Assembly (NCBI GenBank): GCA_013176395.1 | Contig: JABMLP010000015.1 | Coordinates: 930,001-994,000, forward strand | Direction: 5' to 3' | Source: Venturia oleaginea | Lineage: Eukaryota > Ascomycota > Dothideomycetes > Venturiales > Venturiaceae | DNA: 64,000 nt | Part shown: positions 10,134 through 21,147 of the stretch, in pieces | Numbering within the stretch: position 1 is the first letter of the stretch | Layout: every line of letters starts with the position of its first letter | Position numbers and translations under genes: made by a program | Notes under the pieces: generated by a model | Told to the model about the DNA's origin: nothing | Database searches by the model: none | Seen by the model: the letters and a program-made list of their open reading frames with translations, nothing else

Positions 10134-11518
10134 TCAGCACCGCGAAGCTGTTCTTGTTCTTTTCGAAAGCTGTTGTTGAAAACACGATTGCCCAATCCTG
10201 CCTGGCCTAAATTCTATTGGGACTGGGCTTACTATCTTCGATAAACCTCCTTGATCTTCAGGACTCGTCTCTGCAGGACTCATCTCTATAGGACATTTCT
10301 CCGGGGTGCGGTTCTTCAAAATGCTGTTTCCCAGGCCTGGTAGTAGCCCTGTGTCCATTGAAAGCACCCTTTTCTCCTCTACTTTCGAATAGCAAGCTGA
10401 GGAACTTAGAACCCGGGAATAACAAAAAAGATCAAAGTTCTCGAGCAAACTTTTATCGAGTTTCAACACGACTGTGAGGGGTAGATTCTCTGCAACACTT
10501 AGTCGGTCCTCGTTAGAGGTAATACCGTACTCAGACATGACATGAATCTCGCGCTGAGTATACCTCTTCCTAGGTGCTGGCGGCGGACTTGGAATCTTCT
10601 TCTGCTGTCGGCTTGGTGGTGGTGTCTGAAACCGTGGCTCATCCCGTTCAGATTCCGATTCCGAAAAGCGATCAAGATGCGATCTTGCATTATCCGATGA
10701 TACCGTACTCGGGCTCGGACTATAGCCGATCCGACCTGGCGATCTAAAAACTGATCGGTCTTGCTGGTCTTCCCCGAGGATGAGATCAGTCGTTGTAAGT
10801 ATTTTGTGATCAGTCGTATATCGCGAAGGGTCATCCGCAAAGTCGAGAACTGGCTGTAAGTATCCGAACCCTTTGAGAATAGTGTCACAAGGACGGATGT
10901 CGGGTGACGCAGGCGGGGATGGCGAAGTGAAATCTAGGATATTGAAGTCGTTCATGGATTCCTGCATTTCTGAGATTGGGAAGAAAGGCTCGCCGTTCCG
11001 TAGTGAAATAAATTTGTCTCCTCGAAACGCTCTCAGCAACGCAGCCGCTCTATCGGTCTTAGACTGGCAACGAAGGGCAGACGACATGTTGTTGTTGTAA
11101 GAATGAGGGATTACGGAGACTGCATCTGTATCCGAGTCTAAGTTGGAGGTTAGTGTATAATGTAGAGTGTACGTGGGAGACGCAGACGCAGGCGGACTCA
11201 CCTGAACTGATATCGACCACTCCACCATTTAACACCCTCCAGCCACCTAACTACAGCTTGACTGCGAAGATCCTGCGAAGTCACTTCCAGGTTGCTCTCC
11301 TCGTTATACAGGTACTCATTTCCACTACTATACTTATCCACCTCTTCTTCCATGTATTCTTCATCGCCATCATATTCCTCTCCTTCGCTATTCTGCGAAA
11401 GAACCACAGATCTTTTTCTTTGTCGGTCAACAAGCTCGGTAACCTCTTCTTCTTGAATGATCTCATCCTCAGTCCACAGAGAGACGATTTCAACCCTCCG
11501 ATTCGGCGTATCACTCAC
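10134..11518 (-). CDS. Unrecognised low-complexity protein, multi-exon
   Basis: The main exon (10134-11137) has good coding character and contains KPFFP-like and proline/serine-rich blocks, RFSESESERDEPRF, and LTVVLKLDKSLLENFD. A canonical 64-bp intron (11138-11201, GTGAGT, branch CACTAAC, TTAG) joins it in frame to exon 11202-11250 (LGGWRVLNGGVVDIS). That exon is preceded by an acceptor CTGTAG at 11251-11256. A plausible first exon starts at the ATG at 11518 (MSDTPNRRVEIVSL, very acidic). The donor linking it is uncertain; 11341 GTGGAT would keep frame. No domain was recognised. A shorter model starting at an internal ATG near 11085 is also possible. I infer a nuclear or disordered regulatory protein only from composition. 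Confidence 0.5.
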
Positions 11519-12331
11519 CTGTATCGCTTCTTCGGCTCTCTTTTCCCCCTCTTAGGTCCATACTAAGAGCTTAGACTGTATCTGGAATTCGAGCGGGTTC
11601 TTGGTGGTTAGGTCTAGGAAGTTTTGATATCTTTGAGGGTCGTTGCCTATGATACTCTATGAGGGGTAAGTGGAATAGGGTTATCGGAAGAGTAGTGGAG
11701 ATGTCCATTGTTAAGGTAATTCAGGGTTGAGAATACAATCGTGATCGTGGAGAGCCGAGCCGTGTGATGGGGTACTGCTGATTCCTTGTTAGACATTCAC
11801 AGACTTGGACGTTTATGAACGGAAAGCTGAGGATGCTTAATGTTTCGATATCTGCTATGGGAATTCCTTTACTACCTACCCACGGATAGAAAGAATCCAC
11901 AGACTGCAAACCATATAAATGGCAAATCATAGAGGTTGAGCTGTGGCCGATGGGACGAGTGATCCAAGTCCGATTGAAGTTTCGTCCCTGTTTCGAATCG
12001 AGAGATATACACACTCGTTTCAGGATAATCTTACACGATTAACAACACTTGTCTAAGAAGCGAAAAATGTGAGGAGTTTGTTGGACAGATGAAAGAGAGG
12101 AGGGTTGTGATGGCAAAGATGAGGGGTGGAATCTCGAGGGAAGGTACTGGTGGTTGTACCTTCCCCCATTCTCTGTCCTTCCCTCCCCGCTTCCTTCCCT
12201 ATATGACGCCATTATCATTAGATTTCGAACCTTAGAATGAAGTTAAGCAACCTCCGTCACCTCTTATTACCATGCCTCCAACACCACCATTAACAAGGCT
12301 AGAATGCGCGCTGCTCTGGTCGAGAGTCTCG
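11519..12331. other. Intergenic, no gene seen
   Basis: No coding frame is supported. A polypyrimidine-rich stretch lies at 12150-12200. Confidence 0.4.
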
Positions 12332-14220
12332 TCAGATCCACTGTCGCAAACTAAGTCCAATACTACCCAACCATTCACATCGTCCCCTATGGACACTGCT
12401 CACATCCTCCATCGCCGTAACATTGGTCTGAAACATAAGCCTCTGCCACAAATCCCGACTCCACACCTCCCAGACAGGCGAACCCTCCACTCTGAAAGCG
12501 TTAGGATCCAACGTCTTCACAAAACTGGTCAACATCCCTGAATAACAGATATGATCTCTGCGTTGATACCATCTGGTAAGTAGGATTGGGGCGCGCCACC
12601 ACCAAAAATGTTCTCGGGTCCCCAAATCTCATTTACCTCGACCGTTTACGGGACACCCAATCCATCGGCCACTTGTGTTGGATCCTCGACGTTGTAGCGG
12701 TAATTCCAAGATGACAAGGAGGCTTTTGTGTAGGTGTCTGAGCAGATGAGCCCAGGACACAGGTAACGGATGCCTTGGTAGGCGTTACTGAGTTGGCGCC
12801 AGTAAGTGCCAGAGTTTGGAAAGGTGTCGTTGGTCTTTGGGTAAAGTGTGTTTATTTTCTGAAGTTGGGCTAGGGTGAAAGCTGGAAATTGGTCTTTGAG
12901 TAAGGTGTCGGACTGGGATATATTGGAGGTATTCCGCGGTGTAAGAACCGTGCCACCATTTGTACCGTCGCGTGGTGAAGGTCTTAGTACTGAATGTAAA
13001 CCTAATTTTTCAAGTTGGATCAATAACGCTGAATTTCTGCCAATTTATCTTTGATGATTCGCCAAATTGTCCTCGATGGCGATCCTGAAGTGAAGGACTG
13101 TGTTTAGGAAGGGATCATTTACTCTTCCAAAGAGAGAGTGTGTGTATGTTCTGAAAGGACGACCCAATTGTGGAGATAAGGTTAAGTGGGGAGAGATCAG
13201 CATACCGAATATTGTATGAACCTTAATGAACTTTCCTTCCGCGAACGATTTATACGTGTAGTCTTGGATCAAATCTCCATCAATCGTAGGCCCATACATG
13301 TACAATGGTGCATCCTGTGAACCTGGGAATGGCGAATTGAAATTGACCGTTTGAATCGCCTCCGCGCTCAGATTCCGAAGACAAGCCATGGTGTCGTCAA
13401 CCACATATTCCGTTCTGATGACCGGATTTTCATACATCCACTGACTCTCTGCAACAGCCCATTGCGTCGCAAAGGATTGGGATTCAGCAGCCCTCCCAAC
13501 GAAGAGCTTATCATCTCGACCTCCATAGGCTGTCAACAGGAATGTGACAGAAGCTGCACCAGCAGAATCGCCGCCAACAACATGATCGGGGTCTCCTCCA
13601 AATTGGGAGATGTACTTTTGGACCTACTGAAGTGCCTTTATCTGTTCTTTGAGGCCATTATTGATGCTTCTACCGGACTGAACTTCCTTGCTCGCGAGGA
13701 ATCCCCAGGGCCCAACACGATAATTGAAGTTGACAACTACCATATCCATATCGGCCGCACAAATCAATCCTGACCCATTCAGGTTTGGATTTGAGTCGGT
13801 ATTGAATCCTCCGCCTTGTATAAAGAAGAAAACCGGCAATCTGGAATTCGTAGTTGCATTGGTAGGTGCATATACATCCAAGAAAAGGCAATCCTCGGAT
13901 GTGGTGTTGCTGGTTGGACTACCGCCAGTCGCCAGACAGATCAAACCATGCTAACAGCAATGTTGTTGTATATCTTGCACATATCGGTTCCTACTCACCT
14001 TTTTTGCCTGCTGGATTGTGCTGTTTTGGACAGGATCCTGGGAAGCCGCGAACCTTAGATTGCTCAATGGTGCTGCCGCATATCTGACGCCGAGCCATTG
14101 ACTTCTACCATTTGCTAAAGCAGTGCCATTGTATGAGGTGTAGTCGAGGTTGGCTAGGCTCTCCACAGCGAAGACAATATGTACCGCTGACACTTGGAGC
14201 AGTAAATAGAAACAGATCAT
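12332..14220 (-). pseudogene. Secreted carboxylesterase/lipase (type B) pseudogene
   Basis: The ATG at 14220 begins a signal peptide (MICFYLLLQVSAVHIVFA) followed by LGVRYAAAPLSNLRF. An intron at 13951-13998 is intact. The next exon has EDCLFLDVYAP, FFFIQGGGFN and VVVNFNYRVGPWGFL. The nucleophile elbow GGDSAGAASV and the late blocks YRVEGSPVWE-like, MFQTN and RCEWLGSIGLSLRQ are all there, so this was a full-length alpha/beta-hydrolase. It is broken by TAG at 13624-13626, replacing the tryptophan normally found before QKYISQFGGDP. It is also broken by frame changes near 12640-12650 (GVP to EVNEIWG) and near 12545 (IQG to LTSFVKTLDP). A long intron or insertion may lie at about 13020-13200. The neighbours give no pathway. 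Confidence 0.8.
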
Positions 14221-14677
14221 AGTGAGCGATGAAATATAGTGTTTGATTGTTTCATCGATGTTAAGAACTCAACGGTTTGCAAGATTAGTCTCTACAGTAA
14301 GGGCTCCCCGCTTTTGTTCATTGTGCGGAGAAGGTGGTCCTGGATCTGCATTCCGGGAGATTCTATCCAGGCGAATCGTCATGTTTGAGGCGGCAACGAA
14401 TTGTGAAAACATACTGACTTTAGCTCGGAAAGAGCAGCTGAGATGGAAACGGGGTCCTTTGATATGGAAAATGCAGAGAGACGCAAATTGGCTTTCAATT
14501 GAAGGAGGATTTGAGGCGCGGGTAGTTGGCGACACCGAAAGCAGTCCACAAGATGGATTCTCTCTGCGAGGTGGTGGCTGCAGAGTTCCATTGTTAGCTG
14601 GGAGATGAAGTCAGCGGCTGTCAATGACCCGAGAGATGGCCGGGCACGTGAGCACGAGGACCTTAAGAGCACTGGCA
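14221..14677. other. Upstream region of esterase pseudogene
   Basis: No convincing gene. Several short overlapping frames exist on both strands, but none shows a domain or splice logic. Confidence 0.4.
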
Positions 14678-14853
14678 CTGGCAGCCTGAGGTCCTTTGAC
14701 CACCCACCTGGCAGCCTGAGAGCCTGCTTACCCACCTAGAAGCCTGAGGTCCTTTGCTCACCCACCTGGCAGCCTGAGGTCCTTTGATTACCCACTTGGC
14801 AGCCTGAGAGCCTGCTTACCCACCTGGCAGCCTGAGGTCCTTTGATCACCCAC
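14678..14853. repeat. Minisatellite, six units of 28-30 bp
   Basis: Six tandem units start CTGGCAGCCTGAG. They come in two types, one continuing GTCCTTTG and one continuing AGCCTGCTT, each ending ACCCAC. The order is A-B-A-A-B-A. Confidence 0.85.
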
Positions 14854-15424
14854 GAGTAGCGGCTTTCAACGACTAGGCTGTAACTGGCTGTTCGCGAAAT
14901 CTAAATATGGAAATCGGGTTTCCAGGATGATGGTGGCCAAACACGATCGATATACTCGAATAAACGAAGCCAAGTTCTTCGCATTCCAGGTGCAGGTTTC
15001 CGACCAAGTTCAATTGTTCAACACTTTCGAAAAAGGTGCAGCGTGCGTGATATAGATGAGCCGCGTAATTCTGGTCGACATGGAAGTGCTAAGCGTTCAT
15101 GGCTGCTGCAAGTCACCAGGACCAGGACCAGGATTGGGAGCATGATGGGAGCCATTTGCAGGGTAAGTCGTTCCAAATTGTCGAAGCCAAGCGGACAAGC
15201 GTCCACCGGGAAGCAATTGTGCTGCATGCCAGCAAGCAAGCGAGGATTGGCTTCAGCCGCGAAGAGAGAGCTGATGGTGGGTACCGTGCAACCTCAAGCT
15301 CAGGCTTAGCACACGACTGGGCAGTAGGAGGAGGATAGTTCTACAGCCCGGGTCCGGGTCAAGCAAGCGTCAAGCGTCCATGTCGGTGCAGCAAGCCACA
15401 GTATGTCTGTCACGGGAGCTACGA

Positions 15425-15475
15425 GTAGTGTCTACCTGCGCCTGTCTGTCTGCGCCTGTCTGTCTGCGCCTGTCC
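15425..15475. repeat. TGTCTGCGCC short tandem repeat
   Basis: GCCTGTCTGTCT/GCGCCTGTC repeats in tandem about three times with small variation. Confidence 0.6.
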
Positions 15476-15514
15476 GCTCTCATCGAGTCTTTCCTTCTTC
15501 CTCTCCTTTTCCAT

Positions 15515-15616
15515 ACCGAGTATCAAAATCGTGAGATATTGCCATCTGACCGAGTATCAAGATCGTGAGTATTGCCATCCGACCGAGTATCAAGATCGTG
15601 AGATATTGCCATCCGC
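15515..15616. repeat. Tandem repeat, three units of about 34 bp
   Basis: Three near-identical units start ACCGAGTATCAAGATCGTGA and continue GATATTGCCATC. The middle unit lacks one GA. Confidence 0.8.
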
Positions 15617-16454
15617 GCGACTATCCTGTCACTCCTGTATCAAGGCTCGGATCGTTCGCGTCCACCAGCCTCAACCCATTTCGACTGCGTCATATCGTCC
15701 TCGGCCATATTGTGTCTGGAGGCCCTCCTGCCGCTTAGTGACTACGCAATAATAAGGCCGACGTCCATTCTTCGAGCCCGTTGTTTTCATTGACTGAGAC
15801 TAAGAGACATTTCTGCCCTACGACTGTCAGCGGTGGCCTTGTTTCGCCCTCTTGCGCCTCACCAAAGACCAGGAATTGATCCCCGACGACAAATAAGCCT
15901 CTCTCACCCGCCACTCTCACTCCAACATCCTTCGCCTTGTCCAACTCAATTCTCACGCGCAAAGTTGCGCGTCGCACAGGCTCAATATTCTCCGGTTGGT
16001 ACCCACTGTGAAAGCCAGTCCCAACCAAAATCCGGTGCTCTCGCTCGGTCCCCGCCAACCACCAAAGTTGCATTGCACACCAGCTTCAGCCACTCCATTC
16101 AAAGCCACAGAAGTTACAGCCTCGTGTTCAAGCGGATGGGACCTGGAATCATGACAACGGCTTGACAATTATCCACCTGCCACATACTGGATTTCCTGCC
16201 GCTGAATTAGAGCCAAGCGCCCCGAGCTACGGTCCGGTCGACACTCTGGCAAACCCCGGATTGACTTGGCAGGAAGAAAGACCTCATACCATCCGTATCC
16301 TCTTCTCCAGTATCTGTACGAGTACGTGCTGTTTGTACTTGTAATCCCTTTCAAACAAGTAAGTCATGGTTTTCGTTGCGGCAATGTCGTCGGCGTTGAG
16401 CGCATGTCGATGCCAAGTCTTCGCGATGCAGGAAAGGAGCACCAATGACTGACA

Positions 16455-18278
16455 ATGGACACAGAAGGCGCTCAATCGGTCCCTCAAATTGATACAACGC
16501 CCTCAGTGGCCTATACACCATACAAGAAACGCATATCCACGCTCATGGCTGCTACGACACGCGCCTTGACCCCAATCCCTCGCGCCGGTCCATTCCCTAC
16601 AGCCGACACCTCCTCCACCCTTCTGCAGCCTGCCAGCACAAACACCCTCGCCCCAGCTTTCGCTTCAGCTGCTTCAAATCTTAGAGCGTCGGCCTCGCCT
16701 CGATCACAAAAATCGAATCTCTCGCCACGACCTTCCCCCCTACCACTTACCGGAGCTGCTGCTTTAGCAGATGAGCGGCGTCTAAAGCAGGCAAGAATCA
16801 AGTCAGAAAGCGAGCAGACTTCCCAAAACCCGGCCTACAGTGCCTTAAACAGCCTCATGCGGCAAGGCCAAAGCAGCGCGAAAAGCGCGTCGTCCAAAGC
16901 AAGCGAAGTAATTGCACAAATGGCGATATCGATACCGGAAGGAGGTCAAAATGACAACCTCCAAACCAGCCCAGTCTCCATGTCAAGTGTGGCCTCGATA
17001 GACGGAACAACCGCGGCGACGGCGCCAACAACGACGTCTGGGCCATTGGAAACCCCCTACTTGCCATCAGATCCAAGTCTACAACGTCCAGTCGTAGACC
17101 CAGGCATTGCTGGTCAAGTAGATAGTCGCGCATTTACATTTCCGCCTCCGCCTGCAGACGATCCGCGCAATCAACAGAGAAATATGAGTCTTCCAAATGC
17201 AGGTTATAGCATAAATTCGCCGAAATCGTCAGGTGCGAAAAAACACAAGTGCCCATACTGTTCGACTGTTTTTACCCGTCATCATAATCTCAAAAGTCAT
17301 CTCCTAACCCACAGCCAAGAGAAGCCATACGAATGCCAGCAATGCCAATCCCGCTTCCGAAGGCTGCACGACTTGAAACGTCATACCAAACTTCATACCG
17401 GAGAACGTCCTCACGAGTGCCCAAGATGTGGCCGAAAGTTTGCACGTGGCGACGCGTTAGCCCGCCACAATAAAGGTCAAGGCGGCTGTGCGGGTCGAAG
17501 GTCCAGCATAGACTTTAACGACGACGGTGAAGGTCGGGAGCACATGGATGGAGTGGAATATACAGAGGAGCCCGAGCATATGGGAGAGGACGATGAAGAC
17601 CTTGAGAGACGTGAAATGAGTCATTCGTCCCGCGGTCGTCAAGACACGTATCGTGCACAAGGATCAAGCACATATCCTCCCGTCGGCGGACATCTCGTGG
17701 GTGCAAACAGGGTTGCGACCATGTACCCGCCTGTCTCACGTGACCCAGCGAGCGATGGCCTCTCTACGATCCAACATTTCAACGGCCCGAGCCAGGCCTT
17801 TGGTCAGGTCATGGAAAGCCCAAAGCCACTTTCACCTGGCCAGCCAGACTCTCAAAGAGGTAGTGCGTCAGGCCCCTCAGTTGGCAGGTTTCAGCATTTT
17901 ACGGGTGGTCGCGGTTCTGGACCTGGGCCTCAGTTACCTCCGCTTGCGCAAAATATGCCAATGCCGCCTCCCGGTGTTGGCTCTCTTCCTGGGAGCATTT
18001 CAAGCCACAGTGGAAGCGGCGCTAGTTCGCGCGAGCTATTCCCCCCTCAACAGCAACAACAACAGAGTACTGATTGGAGTAGCTGGATCCGAACCCTTCA
18101 AGAAGAAAAGGTCAAAATGGCCGAAGACCATCAGGTGGAAATGGCGCGTTTGAGCAGCGAACACGCACGTCGCGAGAAAGATCTACAAGACAGAATTGCG
18201 CAAATGGAGGCGGATAACACCCGGCTGGCTGAAGAGTTGCGGTCGCTCAGAGGAGGTGACGAGTCTGTCAGACGCTGA
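16455..18278 (+). CDS. Three-finger C2H2 transcription factor
   Basis: A single exon of 607 residues begins at the ATG at 16455. Residues 1-255 are Ser/Pro/Ala-rich and disordered. Three C2H2 fingers span about residues 263-346: KCPYCSTVF...H...H, then YECQQCQSRF...RHTKLH, then HECPRCGRKFARGDALARH ending in CAGRR. Canonical TGEKP-like linkers (SQEKP, TGERP) join them. The region after the fingers is acidic and then Gly/Pro-rich with a short poly-Q. The last 60 residues (WIRTLQEEKVKMAEDH onward) form a predicted coiled coil. It is a sequence-specific nuclear regulator. I do not recognise a named ortholog, and it is not PacC, Crz1 or Msn2 by finger spacing. Confidence 0.85.
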   Translation: MDTEGAQSVPQIDTTPSVAYTPYKKRISTLMAATTRALTPIPRAGPFPTADTSSTLLQPASTNTLAPAFASAASNLRASASPRSQKSNLSPRPSPLPLTGAAALADERRLKQARIKSESEQTSQNPAYSALNSLMRQGQSSAKSASSKASEVIAQMAISIPEGGQNDNLQTSPVSMSSVASIDGTTAATAPTTTSGPLETPYLPSDPSLQRPVVDPGIAGQVDSRAFTFPPPPADDPRNQQRNMSLPNAGYSINSPKSSGAKKHKCPYCSTVFTRHHNLKSHLLTHSQEKPYECQQCQSRFRRLHDLKRHTKLHTGERPHECPRCGRKFARGDALARHNKGQGGCAGRRSSIDFNDDGEGREHMDGVEYTEEPEHMGEDDEDLERREMSHSSRGRQDTYRAQGSSTYPPVGGHLVGANRVATMYPPVSRDPASDGLSTIQHFNGPSQAFGQVMESPKPLSPGQPDSQRGSASGPSVGRFQHFTGGRGSGPGPQLPPLAQNMPMPPPGVGSLPGSISSHSGSGASSRELFPPQQQQQQSTDWSSWIRTLQEEKVKMAEDHQVEMARLSSEHARREKDLQDRIAQMEADNTRLAEELRSLRGGDESVRR

Positions 18279-19128
18279 TTGTGTCCATGTTTTCAATGTC
18301 CTTACGATTCTCTTCTTTCGTTGTATGAACGCACTTATGATGGCATGTATTTGCACGGAGATGCAAGGCGTTGTCATTGATGCAAGTCCAGTACACGATA
18401 GCGACTTTGCGGAGAAGGCATGGGGATTATCGAAGCATGATTTGTGGAAACTGGAGTTTTGCTTTCGCATGGATTATGGATTGATCGGACCTGTCGGCTC
18501 TTCGGGATGGGGTTCTTGGAGACAGACCTGATTTTTTGCGGTTATTCACCCTTTGCGCACGGTAGTCATTTGTACGATTATGGGACTCGTTTGTGGAAAG
18601 ATTTGGGACAAGGTATGGATGGTTTTGGGCAGAGGAGGTATTTTTAGGCACGTATTCCTACTCTCCAGCCTCGACATGACGGCCATGGAGGATGATCTAG
18701 ATTGTTTAATTTTACCAATTCACTGTTCGGTCTTGGAATCCCCAGCTCCTGCGCTTTTCGAGACAAGGCAAATGATTTTACTAGGTCCTATTCGCCTCAT
18801 CGAAAATAAGAGCACTGCTGAGCGTGAACTAATGAACAGAACCCGTCGCCCGGATTTGACTTCCAGTGATCCAAGTACACACCATCGGTATTGGAACACT
18901 TGAATTGGCTTGCACACACCTGTGGCGGAAGAATAGGTTACGTATACCCGATTCAGATACCGCATTTCTAAGTCAAGACAACATTGCTATCCGGTAAGAC
19001 ATGCAGTGACTCATCAAAAAGGGATACTTGGAAGGAAGCCACGCAGGACCACCTGTAGGTAGGAAGAACATTCCAAGTGCAAACCAAACGAGCAAGCACA
19101 TTGGGAACTCAAACCACACATAAAACCT
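18279..19128. other. 3' flank and intergenic, no gene seen
   Basis: No supported coding region. Confidence 0.4.
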
Positions 19129-19200
19129 CATCAAAACATCCATCAAAACATCCATCAAAATATCCATCAAAATATCCATCAAAATATCCATCAAAACATC
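19129..19200. repeat. 12-bp tandem repeat, six units
   Basis: Six perfect-length units of CATCAAAA(C/T)ATC are followed by CATCATCAAAG. The array ends 57 bp before the ATG of the NADAR-domain gene, so it lies in that gene's promoter or 5' UTR. Confidence 0.85.
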
Positions 19201-19256
19201 CATCATCAAAGAACCCGTGAGACATCGACCCTCGAAAAGCACGCGCCGAAGCCGCC

Positions 19257-20228
19257 ATGGCTTTGAAAAACACCACTGGCACGCAACGAGATGATGATGC
19301 CGACCCTAGCATGCCGATATTTTTCTACATGCCTCACGAACATTCCTAAGGTATATTCTGCCAATGGCAAAATAGCTACTTTACCGTTCCCAAATCCTCT
19401 TTCTCCTCTCTGGATCGTATTGTCCCAGGAAAACCCTCACTACCGGGCGTGGAGAAACTATCACAGAAACTTGCGTCGACGAGTTTGACCGGATCCTCAG
19501 CCTCACCCACTGCGCAGAAGCAAAAAGAAGGAACGATGACGTTCGGGTGTTGCGAACAATACATGATGTATCGCAAAGCCCTCTTCTTCAAAGATGCCGC
19601 ATCAGCAGCTCGAATTTTATCCACCTCGAACCCAAGGGACCAAAAAGTCATTGAGCGGAAAGTGAAAGGGTTCAATGATCATGAGTGGAGCCTCATACGT
19701 CAAAAGGTAGGCGAAGAAGGCAACTACGCCAAGTTCACCCAGGTCGAACAAATGAAGAATCTCCTTTTGGGGACGGGATCGAGGATGATTTGTGAAGCGG
19801 CAAGACGCGATGATATTTCGGGGATTGGGATGGATGAAGCTACCGCTATTACTACGTGGAATGCTCTTGGTGCAGAGGCGGAGGAGCACTGGGGGCGGAA
19901 TCTTTTGGGGAAGGCGATTATGGCTGTGAGAGAGAGGATTCTGCGAGAGATGGGTAGGGATATGGGACAGACGGGGGGGTTGGGACAGACGGGAAACGAG
20001 GCACAGACGGGAGACAAGGCACAGACGGGAGAAGAGATGGTTGTGGAAAACCTGAAAACGGAGAGGAAGAAGAAGGTTAGGGGTCTGAGGAAGAGGTTGA
20101 GGGATATTGGGGTATTGAAGGGGAAGAGAGATATGGGGGAGAGTTTGGAGACGACTCAGATTGAGAAGATCGGGAGGGAGGAGGCTTTGAAGAGGGAGTT
20201 GGAGGAGTTGAATGGTGAGGCAGTTTGA
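19257..20228 (+). pseudogene. NADAR-domain (YbiA-like) gene with in-frame TAA
   Basis: The ATG at 19257 sits in a perfect GCCGCCATGG context. It is followed by MALKNTTGT...MPIFFYMPHEHS, then TAA at 19347-19349, then GIFCQW and an unbroken frame to 20228. After the stop come the NADAR hallmarks TFGCCEQYMMYRKALFF, KVKGFNDHEWSLIR, EGNYAKFTQ, LLLGTGSRMICEAA and WGRNLLGKAIM. The family acts on ADP-ribose derivatives or riboflavin precursors. The stop occupies the place of the conserved aromatic residue in the YG-F motif near the N-terminus. A C-terminal QTG repeat and basic tail follow. No other lesion is seen in 323 codons. A recent nonsense mutation, readthrough, or a base-call error would each fit. 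Confidence 0.7.
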
Positions 20229-21147
20229 TTATGGAGTTGTTTTGGAGGGGTTTGAGAGGGTCTGGTGGATGAGATTCGTTTGACTTTTGGGTGGGGTGTG
20301 AGTAGTGACAAGGTCACAGTCGTTCATTAATTCTGTTCTATCTCAGAGAAATTCAATGACTCGTTTGGTTTGGATACTTCAAGATAGGATATCATCTTGA
20401 CCTTCAGATCGCATTGCTCGGTCTCATTGTCAGATTCGTTATCTTGTAATGCTGGATGTACCGGAATTTGGAACCGCCGGAGATGTGGAATAACAAATTC
20501 GAATCAGACAGAAGCTCCATTTCGGATTGCAAACTCCACATCTGGAAAGCGAAGGATATGAGTTATGACTTGGCTGTGATACGAAGAGAAACCGAGATTA
20601 ATAGTAGATTCGTAACGTAGGTTAATAACAAGTCAACAAAATTCGTACCTGATGTTGTACGGAGTGTATAACTACCTCGAACTCTCATCTTGGTTCTCCT
20701 CCTTTCTCTTCTTCGTCAATTTTCACCGCTCTACCTTTCAACTAACCTCCGGCGTTGAATGGGTCGAATCGCTATAACGTCGTGGCCCGTACTTGCGGAT
20801 CAGAGGTGAGATTCCTGGCTGTAGTAATGCCGCAATTACTTATGGCTGCAAATTATGTGTACTTGAAGGTTTACGTCAGGATTCATTGCGAAGATGTTTC
20901 TAGCGAGTCCGTTATTGCAAATTACTGAATGAAAGACCATTCATATCGATTTCATTGTGCCCGACGGAATCTTTCAAGAGAGTTCCTGCTCGTCACTTGT
21001 TATACAATCCCCCACTCCAAGATTAGCACGGTAGTCCGCACCTCTCCAGACCAAACAACGTCTCGAGAAATTCTCGTTTTTCCAAATTTCAACATTGAAT
21101 ATATTTACTCACCGAATATTCCACAACCCAGGCATTATCATTCCAGC
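20229..21147. other. Intergenic, no gene seen
   Basis: AT-richer DNA without a supported frame. It lies between the converging ends of the NADAR gene and the cysteine-rich membrane-protein gene. Confidence 0.4.

Larger units (their letters stand above)
14854..16454. other. Long non-coding 5' region of C2H2 gene
   Basis: This 1.6 kb holds two small tandem repeats (listed separately) and no supported gene. A possible 5' UTR intron of the downstream C2H2 gene spans 16359-16431 (GTAAGT...GATGCAG). Minus-strand frames at 15735-16168 are open but show no domain. Confidence 0.4.

Noticed and set aside
15735..16168. Minus-strand frames upstream of the C2H2 gene
   Set aside because: Two overlapping frames of about 70-112 codons without domain, start context or splice sites; more likely 5' UTR or promoter DNA.
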